DNA from: Vicugna pacos
Taxonomy: Eukaryota > Chordata > Mammalia > Artiodactyla > Camelidae
Direction of reading: 5' to 3'
Assembly: GCF_048564905.1 (NCBI RefSeq)
Contig: NC_132992.1
Span: forward strand, 95,431,001-95,495,000
Length of the DNA: 64,000 nucleotides
Shown piece by piece: positions 9,484-20,936 of this stretch (the first letter of the stretch is position 1; every line of letters begins with the position of its first letter). The translations under genes and the position numbers were made by a program. A model generated the notes under the pieces. That model searched no databases. It worked only from the letters and a program-made list of their open reading frames with translations, and was not told the DNA's origin.

Positions 9484-11233
9484 CTGGACTTGCGCCTGGT
9501 TTCCTGAGACCGCGTGTGAGTGTGTGCACGTGTGTGTCTGCGGGAGTGTGAGTGTGAGGAGTGCAGGGCAGGGCTGCGGCCTCGGCCTTGTCCTGAGGGG
9601 CCTGCCTACCGCTCTGATGTTCTATTTAAACCGAACCCTCAGTGTCTCTGGACAAGCCTCAGAGTAGCCCAGGCCCGGGTTTCCACAGGCTGCAGAGTCT
9701 GTTCAGGGTCCGTGGAAGGCCAGGTCTGCCCGCGCAGATCACGGCTCTCAGAAGGCTCTTGGCCGTGGGTGGGACACCCGGTCGGAATGGTCTGGGCTTT
9801 GTGTGCTGGGAGCCAGGCCAAAGGGCCCTGAAGACTGGTCTTCGCAGCTCACACAGCCTCGAAAGGGTCGAGGGTCACCAGCCCTCATTTCCTCCGGGTT
9901 GTATCTTTTCTGATTATTGAAAACCTTTCTTCCTGAGGCCGGTGTGGCCAGCCCCAGATAGCTCTTGCTTGTTCACGTGTCTCACTCTGCTCATCGGGAC
10001 GACTCGGCGGGCTGGCTGGCAGGACGGGGCCCAAGGACTGGCTCGTCTGCGTGAGCTCAGCGGACGGACGGACTGGGGCAGGGACTGGGTGCAGGAGGCT
10101 GGTGCGGAGCCCCGCCCTGGGGCCTGTGCAGCTGTGCTCCCGTGGCCTCCTGCGCTGGCTGCAGGGTGAGCGCCTGGGGCTTGCTCGCCACGGGGGGGGG
10201 GGTTGTCGCTTTCACATTTGTTTGGGGGGAGGGGCAGCGAGTCTGTGCTGGGGGCCAGGCGTGCAGGTGTGAGGAAGACTGAGCCGGGGGTCTCTGTGGT
10301 CATTGAAAGACGCTTGAGGCAGTGTCTGGCTGGACCCTTGGGCCTTCAGGGCCCCAGAGCTGCACTCTGACCCCTTCCCTCTGGCCCTTTGTTCGCATCC
10401 TAGGGGTAGGGGCCCCCCCACCACATGGGACCACAGGTGGATTTCGCTCAGGTGGCATGGGATTTGTGAAATAGAACTTTACTAAGAAAAGTGAGAAGAG
10501 AGAGGCCGCACGAGGCCACCGTGGTGGGGGTGGGGGCGGGGGCTGCTGGGCTGAGCTGATTTCTGTGTGGTTCCCATGGGAAGGTCCTCCCACCCCAGGG
10601 GCTCTGCCCACAGCCCCAAACAGTCCCATGGCCTCTCCCCAGAAAGGCTTCTCTGCCTTCCTTCTTCTGCAGGCCTGGAGGCGGGGGTGGCCAGCAGGAA
10701 GGCTGAGCACAGGACGAGGGCTGGGCATGGGGCCAGGGCACGTGGACCTGGGCACAGGGCGGGTCGGACCGAGCCTGGGAAGTGAGGTCTGGATTGGCTT
10801 GGCCGGACTGGGACTCTGGGCTGGACTTGGACACTGGATTGGGCTGGACTGGGACTGAGTCCTAGGTTTGGCTCTGGCCTCTGAGCTTGGCCAGGCCCTC
10901 ACTGTGTTTTAGGGGTTGTCCACTCAGAATGGGGGGGCCTGAGGAGCCCAGGATGGTCGGGACCATGCCCAGCCCAGCCCAGGTCTCTCTGTGGAGGGGA
11001 CAGATGCTCCCTGGGACTTGTCCCAAAGTGGGTGGGCGTGGGGCTGTGACGGGCCGGCCCCCTTGGCACCTTGGACCTTGGACCTTGGGGCTGAGCTAGA
11101 ATGTCTGGACGCCCATGTGCTGTCGTCGGGTCCCTGGCTCTGGCCCCTTGGAGGTCTGTCTGTTTCTTCCTCCCGCTCAGGGCAGGTCACACCTGAGGGG
11201 GGAGAAAGGGGACCGTGCGCCTGATCCCCAGGC
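9484..11233. other. 3' flank of IGHE membrane exons
   Basis: GC-rich DNA holding the presumed 3' UTR of the membrane IgE transcript and spacer to the LTR. Minisatellite-like CTGGACTTGG/CTGGGCTGG runs occur at 10,790-10,860. No gene was recognised. Confidence 0.5.
10478..10483 (-). terminator. Candidate non-canonical poly(A) signal of membrane IGHE
   Basis: AGTAAA on the minus strand, about 750 bases after the M2 stop. I find no AATAAA between it and the stop. Weak hexamers are known for human membrane IgE transcripts, so this is a reasonable candidate, but use cannot be shown from sequence. Confidence 0.4.
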
Positions 11234-11317
11234 CTAGGCTGCTGGCCGCACGATGTTCGTGTAGTCGTGGAAGGCCTGGGGCTTCTCCTGCAGGATGGTG
11301 GCCAAGACCCACTTCAC
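11234..11317 (-). CDS. IGHE: IGHE membrane exon M2
   Basis: Starts GTG-AAG-TGG after ctcccag and ends at TAG (11234-11236), giving the 27-residue tail [16 protein letters not shown] then [11 protein letters not shown]. It contains the tail-tyrosine (YTN-type) motif of membrane IgE and IgG. Confidence 0.94.
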   Translation of the reverse strand: MKWVLATILQEKPQAFHDYTNIVRPAA

Positions 11318-14300
11318 CTGGGAGGAGGGCACATGTGAGAGGGGCTCTTCCCTGGGCGTGGGGCCCTCCCCGCTCTGGGCTGCCCCCTACCCTGGAAGAG
11401 GGCATCTCTGCACCCACCTTGCAGAGGGTGACGGTGGCGCCGTAGCTCACGCTGAGCAGGAAGAGGGTGATGAAGATGGAGAGGCTGGTCCAGGTCGCAG
11501 CCAGCTCCTCGCTCCCCGCCTCCTCCGCACACATGTCCTCGAGGCCCAGCTCTGTGGGCACCGGCTGGTCAGCCCTCCCTGGCCTCAGGGTCCGATGGGG
11601 GAGGACAGGCCTAGCCACCCTTGGGAAGTGGAGAGAACTGGGGCCCTGCATCCTGGTTTCTGATGCCCAGGTCCTGGGCAGCCCCTCCTGTCCGACCCAG
11701 AGCCACTGGCCAGCCCTGGAGGGCTGGGGGCTCGAAGCCCCCAAGTCAGCGAGTGGCTGTGTGGGGGTGGCACTGGTCCCACGTCCTCTCCTGTCCCCTG
11801 TCCCCAAGGTGGCTGGTGTTTTTGCTCCCACTGTTTCTGATAGCTTTTCTTCTGACTGCTGATCACCCCCATTCAGCCCCCACAGGCCCCTCACCTCAGC
11901 TCTGGCTCTGCCCCTCCCTGACTCCCTGCCCCGTGGCAGGCTGGGGTCCCCCAGTCTGAGAGCTCCCACTTCCAGTCCTTCACATGGCCCGTGGCTGCCC
12001 AGCTCCACTCTCACCAGCCTGGGGACCCCCCTAAGCACACACAGCTGTCCACCCTGCCTGGAGCCCTCAGGAGGGGGGTCTGAGCGTGGACCTGGGATGG
12101 ACATTGGGTCATTGGGTCATCACAGTGGGTGCCCTGAGGGCTGGGCCCAGAAGTGTGGATCCCGCCCAGGCTGTGGGACCCAGAGCTGCCCTCCAGCTCT
12201 ACTCTGGCCGCACAGCTGCTTGGCCCCCTGGCACCTGCCCTGGAGTCAGGACCCTCCTCCTCCAGCCCGACCTCCGCTCTGGGCTCATCTTCAGGGTGTG
12301 GGCTGTGCATGCTCTGCTTCTGCGTGGATATGGGGATACCTGCGTGCTAGGGAATGCATGTGTGTCCATGTGTGTCCATGTGCTTGTGTGTGTCTGTGTG
12401 CTCAGGTGTGTCTGTGTGTGTATGTCCATGTGTGACCATGTGTGTATCTGTCCATGTGTGTCTGTGTGCATGTCTGTGTGTATATCTGTCTATGTGTGTC
12501 CACGTGCTCGTGTGTGTACATGTGTGTATCTGTCTGTGTATCTGTCCATGTGTGTCTGTGTGCATGTCTGTGTGTATATCTGTCTATGTGTGTCCACGTG
12601 CTCGTGTGTGTACATGTGTGTATCTGTCTGTGTATCTGCCCGTGTGTGTGTATCCGTATCTCGTGTGTGTCTGCGTGTGTCTGTGTGTGTCCGTGTGCTC
12701 GTGTGTCTGTGTCCACACATATCCATATACATCCACTCACGTGTGTCAGTGTGTCTGTCCATACATGTCTGTGTATATCCATCCATGTGTTTCAGTCCAC
12801 GTGTGTCAGTGTGTGTCTGTGTGTCCCTCTGTGGGGTGCAGCTGACAAGGAGGGGTTAGCCAGGGGTCATCGAGGCCACCGGAGGAAACCATGTGTGGCC
12901 ACTGGTGGGCCCAAGGGCCCAGGTGTGACAGGGAAGGGCTTGGGAGCGGCCTGGGTAGAGGGTGGGCCATGGAAGGCCACTTGTGTGCATGTGTGAGGTG
13001 CGGCCCAGGGTGCTGTTGGAGTTGCTGCGTGACTTGGGCGGTGCGGAGCCCTGGTGCCAGAGGGTGTGTGGAGGGCCGGGCAGTGTGCCGATCGATTCAG
13101 GGTGGAGTGAGTCTGAGCAGCAAGGTGAGGGCACTGGGTTCCAACCCTTGCCTGATGTGGGGTTCAGAGGGGCGTGAGCTTAGTGCTGGCCCCTTTGTGG
13201 GGTTGGCCCGTCTGTGCCCAGGAGGTGAGAGTGAGGGACGAGCCCGTGCTGGGTTCTGACTTGGCCCATTTCTCTGCCCAAAGGGTCTGTGTGTGTGCAG
13301 CTGGACCTGGGAGTGTAGGGGCTGGGATCTCTGTGGTCCCTTCCCTCGGAGGACCCTTCTGAGCAGGCAAAACCCACAGTGGGGTGGTGGGGAGGGCCCA
13401 GATTCATGCCTCAGCCCTGCGCTGGCCCTGTGTCCTTCCCCTGTGCCAAGACGCCCTGCCCCACAACCCCACAACCCCCAAGAACGGGCACGCCCGGGGC
13501 TCTTAGCAGGCACTGGAGTGTTTATTGATGATGGACAGAAGGTCCATCGCAGGAGGAAGGAGCCCTGGGGGCTGGGGAGGGAGCGGGGGAGGGCAGGTGG
13601 GCAGGCGTCATTTACCGAGGTCACTGGACACGGATTTCTCGAGGGTCCTGGAGCCGGGCAGTGCCTCGTGGACCACTCGGCAGGTGAACTTGTTCTTCTG
13701 CTCCCAGTCGGCCCGGCTGACCACCAGGCGGCTGTAGACGAAGAAGGCGGGGGAAGGGCCGTTGGCCTTGTGGGGCTTCGTGGTGCTGTGCTGGTCCGTC
13801 TGAATCAGGGCATTGTTCCTCAGCCACTGCACGGAGATGTCCTCAGGGAAGAAGTTCTGGGCCAGGCAGGTGAGGGTGAGCTTGTCCTTGGCTGCCCGCT
13901 CTTCCTTGCGTGGCGAGAGCACGTAGACCTCGGGGGCTAAACGCTTGCCTGTGGACAGGTGTGGGTCAGCCCAGGCTCCCCTGGGGAGTGCCCTGCCTCC
14001 CCTCAGCCCATGGCTCACCGGGGGCCTTGGAGATGGAGCGCAGGATTGACCTGGGCAGGTCTGGGTGGGTCACTTTGCAGTAGTAGGTCTCGCCCTCAAT
14101 CCAGTCCTGGACGTCCACCAACAGGGTGGATGTGGCAGTGACTGTCTTGTTGAACTGGGTCTTGATGACGAGTGAGTCTGGCTGTGCAGGACCCCTGTTC
14201 TCCCTAAACCAGGTCAGATTCATGCCTTCCTTTCTGGCCAGGTCCACCACCAGGCAGGTGATCTTGGGCGACTTGTGGACGTACAGGTCGAGGGGAGTGG

Positions 14301-15232
14301 GCGGGATCAGGTAGGCGCTCACACCGCGGGGGTCGGACTCTGCAGTGTGCGGGAGGGGGCTGTGTGAGGCTGAGTCCGCCCTCCGCTCTGAACCCCAAGT
14401 GTCTGGGTGTCGGCGTGCATGAGGGCAGTACCTGTGCACTTGCGGGCATGGTCTTCATAGGTGAAGCCGTTATAGGTGACCTGGCAGGTGTAGGTTTTCT
14501 GGGACAGCCACTCCTCCTGCGTGATGTTGAGCTGGCTGTGGGTGGAGGCCAGCTTGCCTTCTGGTCTGTCATTGGCGGTCTGTGGGAACCTGTCTGTGAC
14601 CGCCTGCCCGTCCTCCAGCCAGGCGACCTGGATTCTGCCTGGCATGTAGCCAGAGATGAGGCACAGAAGCTGGATGGTGGTGTGGGTGTCGCCGTCGGGG
14701 TTGCAGGAGGAGTGGAAGAGCTTCACGGAGGGCTCAGGGAAGTCCTTGAAGCACCCTGGGGGCAGAGGCCTCGCTGAGCCCTGTGCCCCGATATCCTGGC
14801 CTGGGCCGCGAGCACGCTGATGGGTGTTCCCAGAAGTGGTGGCATGGGAGCCCCATCCCCTCCTCCCTGCCCCTCCCACCCAGCCCTCCCTTCCTCCCTC
14901 CCGCTGTCTCAGGGGCCAGCCCAGCCCTGGCTCACCAGGGACGACCTTGGTGATGGTGATGTTGGAGTCAGGGTGAGCCACACTGCAGGTGAATTTCTGC
15001 TTGGACCACTTGCCCAAGATGGTCACCTGGCTGCTGGTGGTGTAGAGGCTGGATTCCAGGTTTTGGATGGCGGGGAAGGTCCTGGTGCTGCTGTTCAGGG
15101 ACCCTGTGTCCCAGGTCACGGTCACTGGCTCCGGGAAATAGCCGGTGACCAGGCAGCCTAGCGCCACAGCGGTGACATCGGTGGTGTTTTTGCAACAGGT
15201 CAAGGGGAAGACGGTTGGTTTCTGGGTGGAGG
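11234..15232 (-). CDS. IGHE: IGHE: immunoglobulin epsilon heavy-chain constant gene
   Basis: This gene encodes the constant region of IgE, which binds Fc-epsilon receptors on mast cells and basophils. Exons on the minus strand are CH1 (14936-15232), CH2 (14432-14755), CH3 (14019-14339), CH4 (13608-13948), M1 (11418-11551) and M2 (11234-11317). All use GT-AG sites and phase-1 joins, and every exon is open. Hallmarks are four CH domains with no hinge, TCCKN near the start of CH1, [10 protein letters not shown] in CH3, and a DYTNI tail-tyrosine motif in M2. It sits between the gamma genes and alpha, with S-epsilon and a STAT6/kappaB I-epsilon promoter 5'. Confidence 0.97.
11418..11551 (-). CDS. 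IGHE: IGHE membrane exon M1
   Basis: 134 bp, the usual M1 length. Starts (G)AG-CTG-GGC after gcccacag, giving an acidic linker ([13 protein letters not shown]) and the helix [20 protein letters not shown], ending TLCK before gtgggt. Confidence 0.94.
12340..12830. repeat. GTGTGTCCATG/GTGTCTGTG minisatellite
   Basis: About 0.5 kb of imperfect TGTGTG, TCTGTG and CCATG units between epsilon M1 and CH4. A longer unit spanning about 110-115 bases repeats near 12,455-12,650. Frames rich in Cys-Val or His-Thr through this tract are artefacts. Confidence 0.88.
13521..13526 (-). terminator. Poly(A) signal for secreted IGHE
   Basis: AATAAA on the minus strand, 81 bases after the CH4 stop, in the position of the secreted-form site. 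Confidence 0.8.
13608..13948 (-). CDS. IGHE: IGHE CH4 exon
   Basis: Starts (G)GC-AAG-CGT after tccacag and ends at TGA (13608-13610). It includes [30 protein letters not shown] and [12 protein letters not shown], ending SSDLGK. The last codons read G|gtaaatga, the internal donor for joining the membrane exons. Confidence 0.96.
14019..14339 (-). CDS. IGHE: IGHE CH3 exon
   Basis: Starts (G)AG-TCC-GAC after cactgcag and ends AAG-GCC-CCC-G before gtgagc. It contains [26 protein letters not shown] and the near-invariant [19 protein letters not shown]. This is the main Fc-epsilon-RI-binding domain in the family. A sequon NKT lies in FNKTVTAT. Confidence 0.96.
14432..14755 (-). CDS. IGHE: IGHE CH2 exon
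   Basis: Starts (G)GG-TGC-TTC after gcccccag and ends AAG-TGC-ACA-G before gtactg. This domain replaces a hinge in IgE. It includes [20 protein letters not shown] and [15 protein letters not shown], plus the inter-chain Cys positions near both ends (GCFKDF, RKC). Confidence 0.95.
14936..15232 (-). CDS. IGHE: IGHE CH1 exon
   Basis: Starts (G)CC-TCC-ACC after cccacag and ends VVP plus G before gtgagc. It contains [17 protein letters not shown] with the paired Cys typical of epsilon CH1, then [20 protein letters not shown] and [11 protein letters not shown]. 297 bp, open. Confidence 0.95.
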
Positions 15233-16269
15233 CTGTGGGGACAGGGCCAGGGTAGGCACTGGGCTCAGGACTGTCACCTGACACATGCCAGGCTCACTGC
15301 TGCCCTGGGGGCCTGGGAGTGAGGGCTGCAGGGGGCTGGGGGCTGTCTGGTGCAGGGAGCCCTGGGACTCCTGCTCCAGCCTTTGGGGACAGACGGCTCA
15401 TTCTGGGCCCTTTCCTCATTTTCTGATTCTTGAGGAATGCCCCCCCGAGTCAACTGCTGTGTCCCCACCACAAGCATTACGTCACTAGCCTCAGCCAGGA
15501 CTCCTACCCTCAGCCCAGAGTGGCAGGACGTGGGGCTCGTGAGTGGAGGTGCCAATCTACTGCCTGAGGTTGAGGGTCAGAGCCCACAGCTCCCTGCCAG
15601 GGCCTGAGGACCCGGAGAGACCACCCAGCAGTGACTGGGCTACGCCTCCACCCCCACCTGTAGAGCTCCACTGGGGATCAGGGGCCCTGAAATGCCCTGG
15701 AACCACTGGTCTGTGCCCTCTGCCCCCACCATTGCCCTGGGACACAGGCATCCCCAGGGATTACCAGGCTGCCTATCCACTCCACTCGTGGACCCGCGCT
15801 GGGGATCAAGGACCCTGAGAACCCCCCAGGAGCCGTCAAGCTGTCCCTCTGCCTTCACCCATATACCACATGAGAGCCTGGGGATCCAGAGGCCCCCATT
15901 TCCCAGGAACCACCGTGTGTCCCCTCCCGCACTCCAAAGTCCCTGTGGGAGGTCCCCCTGCCACCCACTGGGCCCCTGCTCCATGTGGCCGTGGGTCAGC
16001 TCTTCGCTCCCTGAGCTGCTCTGCCCTGGCTACCCCTTCACCCCAATCTTCGCCTGACCAGCCAGGCCCCCCCTTGTTCTCTGCCCTTCCTGCTAGCCTC
16101 CCAGGAGCCTGACACAGGCCCTGTGGCAGAGGACGAAGACCTTGGCCCCTCCCCTCTCTGGGGTGCATGCTTGTCTGTACCCTCCTTGGCCTCGGAGCTC
16201 CAGACTTTGGCCCTCCTGGCTCTGCTTCCTCACCCTGCTCTGTCCACCCTGCTCTGTTCTGCCCGTCTC
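15233..16269. other. Intron between S-epsilon and IGHE CH1
   Basis: No gene or named repeat was recognised. C-rich direct repeats around ccccactggggatcaggggcc recur at 15,670, 15,795 and 15,880 in degenerate form. Confidence 0.5.
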
Positions 16270-18120
16270 GTCCAGCTGAGCACAGCCCAGGTGACCTCTG
16301 TCAGGACAGGTGAGACCAGCAAGACAAAGCAGCTCTGCACGCCCAGCCCAGCCCGGCCCAGCCAGCTCTGCCCTTTTCGAGTCAGCTTAGCTAAGACAGC
16401 CCACCCTGATCCAGCCTGGCCCAGTCCGGCCCATGATACCCTACTTCAAGCAAAACAACTCATCTTAGCCCAGGCCACACGATGCAGTTCAATTCAGTTC
16501 AGTGTAGCTGACTGAGCTTGAAAAGCTGGCCTAGCACCTAAGTACACTCAGCTGATCGAGCCCAGCCCAGCCCAGCCCAGCTCAGCCCTATTTTGCCCAA
16601 CTTTCCCAGTTCAACCCAGCCTAGGTCAGCTCAGCCTAGTTCAGCCCTATTTTGCCCAACTTTCCCAGTTCAACCCAGCCTAGGTCAGCTCAGCCTAGTT
16701 CTGCTCAACCCAGTTCAATTTAGCCTAGATCAACCCAGTTCAGCCCAGCTCAGCCTGGTTCAGCCCAGTTCAGCTCAACCCAGCCCAGCTCAGCCCATTT
16801 CAACCCAGTTCAGCCCAGTTACTCAACTCAGCTCAGCCCAGCTCAAGCCAGCCCAGCTCAGCCCAGTTCATCCCATTTCAGCCCAGTTCAACTCAAGTCA
16901 GTCCAATTTAGCCCAGTTCAACTCAAGTCAGCTCAGCTAAGCCCAGTTCAGCCCAGTTCAACTCAACTCAGCTCAACCCATACCAGCTCAGCTCAGCCCA
17001 GCTCAAGCCAGCCCAGCTCAGCCCAGTTCATCCCATTTCAGCCCAGTTCAACTCAAGTCAGTCCAATTTAGCCCAGTTCAACTCAAGTCAGCTCAGCTTA
17101 GCCCAGTTCAGCCCAGTTCAACTCAACTCAGCTCAGCTCAGCTCAACCCATACCAGCTCAGCTCAGCCCAGCTCCAGCCCAGCTCAGTCCAGCTCAGCCC
17201 AGCTCAGCCCAGCTCAGCCTGGTTCAGCCGAATTCAGCTCAACTCAGCTCAGCTCAGCCCAGCTCAAGCCAGCCCAGCTCAGCCCAGTTCATCCCAGTTC
17301 AGCCCAGTTCAACTCAGTTCAACTCAAGTCAGCTCAGCTAAGCCCAGTTCAGCCCAGTTCAACTCAACTCAGTTCAACCCGTATCAGCTCGGCTCAGCCA
17401 GCTCAGCCCAGCCCAGCTCAGCCCAGCTGAACCTAGTTCAGCTCACCCTAGCCAGCTCTGCCCAGACTAGCCCAGTGCAGCCCAGCCCAGCCCAGCCCCA
17501 CCCTCCCACGCAGGCAAGCCCAGCCCAGCCTGGCTCAGCCTAGGAGGGCCCAGACTGCCTGTTTCGCCCTGCTGAGCGCGTCTGGTTTGGCCTCCTCAGT
17601 TGAGCCTGGTTTCTCCCGACTCAGCCCAGCCCAGTTCGGCTGCATCCAGTCAAGTCAGGTCAGCCTGGTTCAGGTCAGGCCAGCCCAGCTGAGCTAGCCC
17701 AGGGTGGGTGAGCTCCGAGCTCTGCTCAGTTGGACCTGCCTGATTATGCCCATCCATCTAAATTCGCCTAGTCCAGGACAGCTCAGCTCAGCCCCACCTG
17801 GCCCCATGGAGGACGGCATTCTCTCTAAGCCCACTTCACCCAGCCCAGCCCACCCCCTTAGCTCAGCCCAGCCCTGCTGGCTTAGTCTGCCCAGCTCGGC
17901 CCAGCTCACCTTGGCTCAGGGCAGCCCAGCTCACTTCGGCTCAGTCCACCAGCCGGGCACAGTCCCACACGGCTGAGGACAGCCCCTCTGAACAGCACGG
18001 CCCGGTGGAGGCCAGGACGGATCATCTCCCTCCACCAGCTCCAACCGTTCAAGCCACAGTTGGCCCAGCCTGGTCCTGCCTGGCCTGCCCTCATCAGGCC
18101 CGCTCAGGCCAGCTCAGCTC
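16270..18120 (-). repeat. S-epsilon switch region
   Basis: Pentamer-type repeats (TGGGC, TGAGC, TGAAC on the minus strand), densest at 16,556-17,500, with frequent AGCT. A longer cassette (starting gctcaagccagcccagctca on the plus strand) recurs at 16,841, 17,001 and 17,262. A roughly 58-base tandem pair lies at 16,585-16,700. It is placed between I-epsilon and epsilon CH1. On the plus strand it reads as long Ser-Ala-Gln-rich frames, which are not genes. Confidence 0.93.
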
Positions 18121-18433
18121 AGGCCACAGGCTGCAGGCTCAGGCCAGCCTGCCATGTAGTCCCGCACAGGGACTAACCCCTGCTGTTCTCCCCCAACCTG
18201 GGCTGGCGGCCACTGTCCCAGCCGGCTGCAGGCAGGTCCATGCCCAGAGCCCTGTCTGCATCCCGTGTGTGGGCCCTGCCCTGGCTGAGATTCCCAGCCG
18301 CTTGCTCTTCTCCAGGCTGGCTTCAGGCAGTGTCTTGCTTCCCTGTGTCCCCATGCAGGGAAGGGACAGCTGAGGGCCAAGCAGTGACCAAGAGGCCTGG
18401 TCCACACCAGGGGGGCAGTTAAGGCAGCCTCAC

Positions 18434-18690
18434 CGAGCAGGGGCCTGGGCAGCCCACCCTGGCTGCCACTTGGGCCAACCCCAGTGGCCGGGCTACCTGA
18501 GGTGCTGGGTTTTCCGTCAGGTGCCTGTGGCTGGCATGGCCCGTCTGCAGGCTCCCTGGACAGGCTCCCTGATGAGCTGAGTCATTAGAAACGCTGCTGT
18601 TATTTTTGCGTCTAGAAAATAGGGCCTGGGGGAGGGAGCTCTGCCCCAGTGCTCTCAGCTAAAAACGGGGTGGGAACCCCCAGGGGCCTT
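18434..18690 (-). ncRNA. I-epsilon germline-transcript exon (candidate)
   Basis: This interval runs from just downstream of the STAT6/kappaB promoter to a consensus donor (CTCG|gtgagg, exon end 18434) immediately before S-epsilon. It should be the non-coding first exon of the IL-4-induced sterile epsilon transcript. The start site is not resolved. Confidence 0.5.
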
Positions 18691-18699
18691 GGCAGCCCT

Positions 18700-18745
18700 G
18701 GAAGTTCCCTTTGCTCTCTCTGTTCTTGGGAAGCTGATCGAGTGA
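18700..18745 (-). promoter_or_regulatory. I-epsilon promoter (STAT6 + kappaB)
   Basis: On the minus strand a STAT6 site TTCCCAAGAA (complement of 18723-18732) is followed by a kappaB site GGGAACTTCC (18700-18709). The tract reads TTCCCAAGAACAGAGAG and so on, as in the human and mouse I-epsilon promoters that respond to IL-4 and CD40. Very strong match from memory. Confidence 0.92.
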
Positions 18746-20936
18746 CAGCGGGGTCTCGGGCTCTGCTCCTCTCTGCCCGGCTCGTGGCCTCTCCCCCTCA
18801 GTGCCGTGGGCTGACTTGGGGTGCTGTCCGCACGCATGGTGGTCACACGATGGCCTGGGAAGGGAGGGGCGCAGGCACAGCCACCGCTGCTCCCGAGGCA
18901 GCTTCGTGGGAAGCGGTCTTGGCTTTTCGTGTGTGAGAAGCCAGGATGGAGGGCAGGGCTCCCTGACCACACACTGTCCTCGTCCCTGTGTCCCACCACC
19001 CAGGGGAGTGGGCCAGGGGCTGGCCCAGTGGGGGTGGCTCTGGGCGTGAGCGCGGGGGCTGTGGGCTCACCTGGGGACGGGCAGGCTCTGGGCTCCCCTG
19101 GCTCCTGGCACCCTGCTGCCTGCGTACTGGCTTCCCAGTCGGACAGTGTCCTGCAGTGACTGGGCCGTGTGGCCCTGAGGGCTGGCAGGGTCCTGTGAGG
19201 AGGCTGGATGTGGCTGTGAGCTTGGCCGGTGGCTCAGCAAGACCCTTGGAGCTGCTGGAGCCTGGGCCATACATGTCATGTCAGGCTGCGATTGTCCCCC
19301 AGGGGTGTGGGGACCACGGAGTGGCTTTCACAGAGGTGCCCACGGCATTTGACACTGGTCTGCCGGGGTGGCCGGTCTGCTGTGGACACTCCACTAACAC
19401 GCACTGAGCAGACGGCGGGCCTCCACTAACACGCACTGAGCAGACGGCAGGCTGTGTCCCAGTGCTGTTGATGTGCCCTGCAGGCCTGTGTGTCCCCAGA
19501 ACCCCCGACGGCCCAAGTGCACACAAAGGGGAGGCCATGGCCACTTGCCAGGCTCGCCATCAGCATGGGCTTCTGGGAGGGGACACACAGTCTTTGAAGA
19601 GGGAGATACCAGGACCCCACCCCCTGGACACCCAGGACACCAGGACCCAGGACACCAGGGCCGGTGGTCCCCACGCAGGGAGGCTGTGCGGAGACAGGCT
19701 GGGTCAGGCTGCACCCTTGCAGGAATGTTTGGTCTCCCTTGGGAAGACCCCGGGGTTGCTGCGGAATGGCCAGGGCAGGCCCAGGGTGCAGAGCCAGGGC
19801 CCTGGTGGGAGCCAGGGCCCAGCCTGACTGCTCTGCCCCAGCACAGATTGTCCTGGTCCATCTGGCCCCACCCTCGGCCTCAGGCGCAGATGCTGCGTGG
19901 GAGGGGGAGGGGGGAACTGCTGAGTTCCTTGGAAGGACCCAAGGTTGAGAAACCACAGAGCTGGCAGAGCCCCTTCGGGGAGCCTCCCACCAGGTGGTGC
20001 CAGGCCGTGCAGCCTGTACTGTGTGAGTGTGTGGAGCAGAGGGCTTGGCCCCTGGCAGCTCCCTGCTCATTCTTCCCAGGCTGTGGGCACTCGAGGCAGA
20101 GGCCTCAGTGCCCAGCCAGCCCCTCTCCACCAGCACTACCCAGGCTTCCCAGGAGGTGCTGGGCTGCAGGTGAGGGGCAGGGAGGGTGTGGGGCACGGGC
20201 TCAGGCCAGCAAGTTGTGTGGAGGGAAGGCCAAGCCACGGGTGTTTCTTAGACCCTTCCTGACCAGGACCCTGCCTGGGTGGCAGCACCAGCCCCTAGAC
20301 CTCAGACGCAACCAGGGGCTCACTGCCCTTGGTACCCATGGTGGGGATCTGGCCCCAGCCTTCTCCTGGACGGTGAGACCAGCTGAGCTCCTTGTCTGTG
20401 GTTGTGGCCCCAAATGCAGGCCTGCAGATGCTCGCAGCCCCCTGTGTGGCTCCCTCCTCTCAGAGTGGGCCTGGTCTGGGGCTGGCCTTGGCATCCCAGG
20501 CCTCCCGGGAGGCCCTGCTTCTAGGCTGCCGCGGGCGTGGCCCCTGCCTCCAGCCCCAGGACTGCCTCCCCAGAGGGCATGCCGCTGTCATGATCCGTGG
20601 GAGCTTGCCATTCTGAAGGGTGCAGCGCGGTGTCTCTGGGATCTAATCCAAACCCTCCTTTGCTGACGAGCTGGAGCATATCTTTGGAAACTCAGGAGCC
20701 GTTTGGACTTCTGTCTTTGATCGCATCATGCTTGCTAAGATTCTCTTGGCAATTCCTGGGAATTTGCACGGCAGTCACCTCTAGAAGCCAGCCCCTTGCA
20801 AGTTTTTCATTGTGATGACCTTCTCCTGGTTCATCCCCGGTCTGTTAACACTGCGTACTGAGCCCTCATTTGACGTAAGTTCTTGGTTTCCATGTGGCAG
20901 ATTTGCTGGTTATCTACCCTGAATTTTGGAGGCTAC
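18746..20936. other. Spacer upstream of I-epsilon
   Basis: GC-rich DNA. A 33-base direct pair with core ctccactaacacgcactgag lies at 19,388-19,450. A 397-codon plus-strand frame at 19,473-20,666 has no recognisable domain and is biased to Pro, Gly, Arg and Ala; I do not accept it as a gene. Confidence 0.5.

Noticed and set aside
12086-12859. 257-residue Cys/Val-rich frame (plus) and His/Thr-rich frames (minus)
   Set aside because: Translation of a GT-rich minisatellite.
19473-20666. 397-residue plus-strand frame, the longest in the window
   Set aside because: GC-rich DNA with no domain, no periodic structure and biased composition; it runs opposite to the locus and through I-epsilon upstream spacer.
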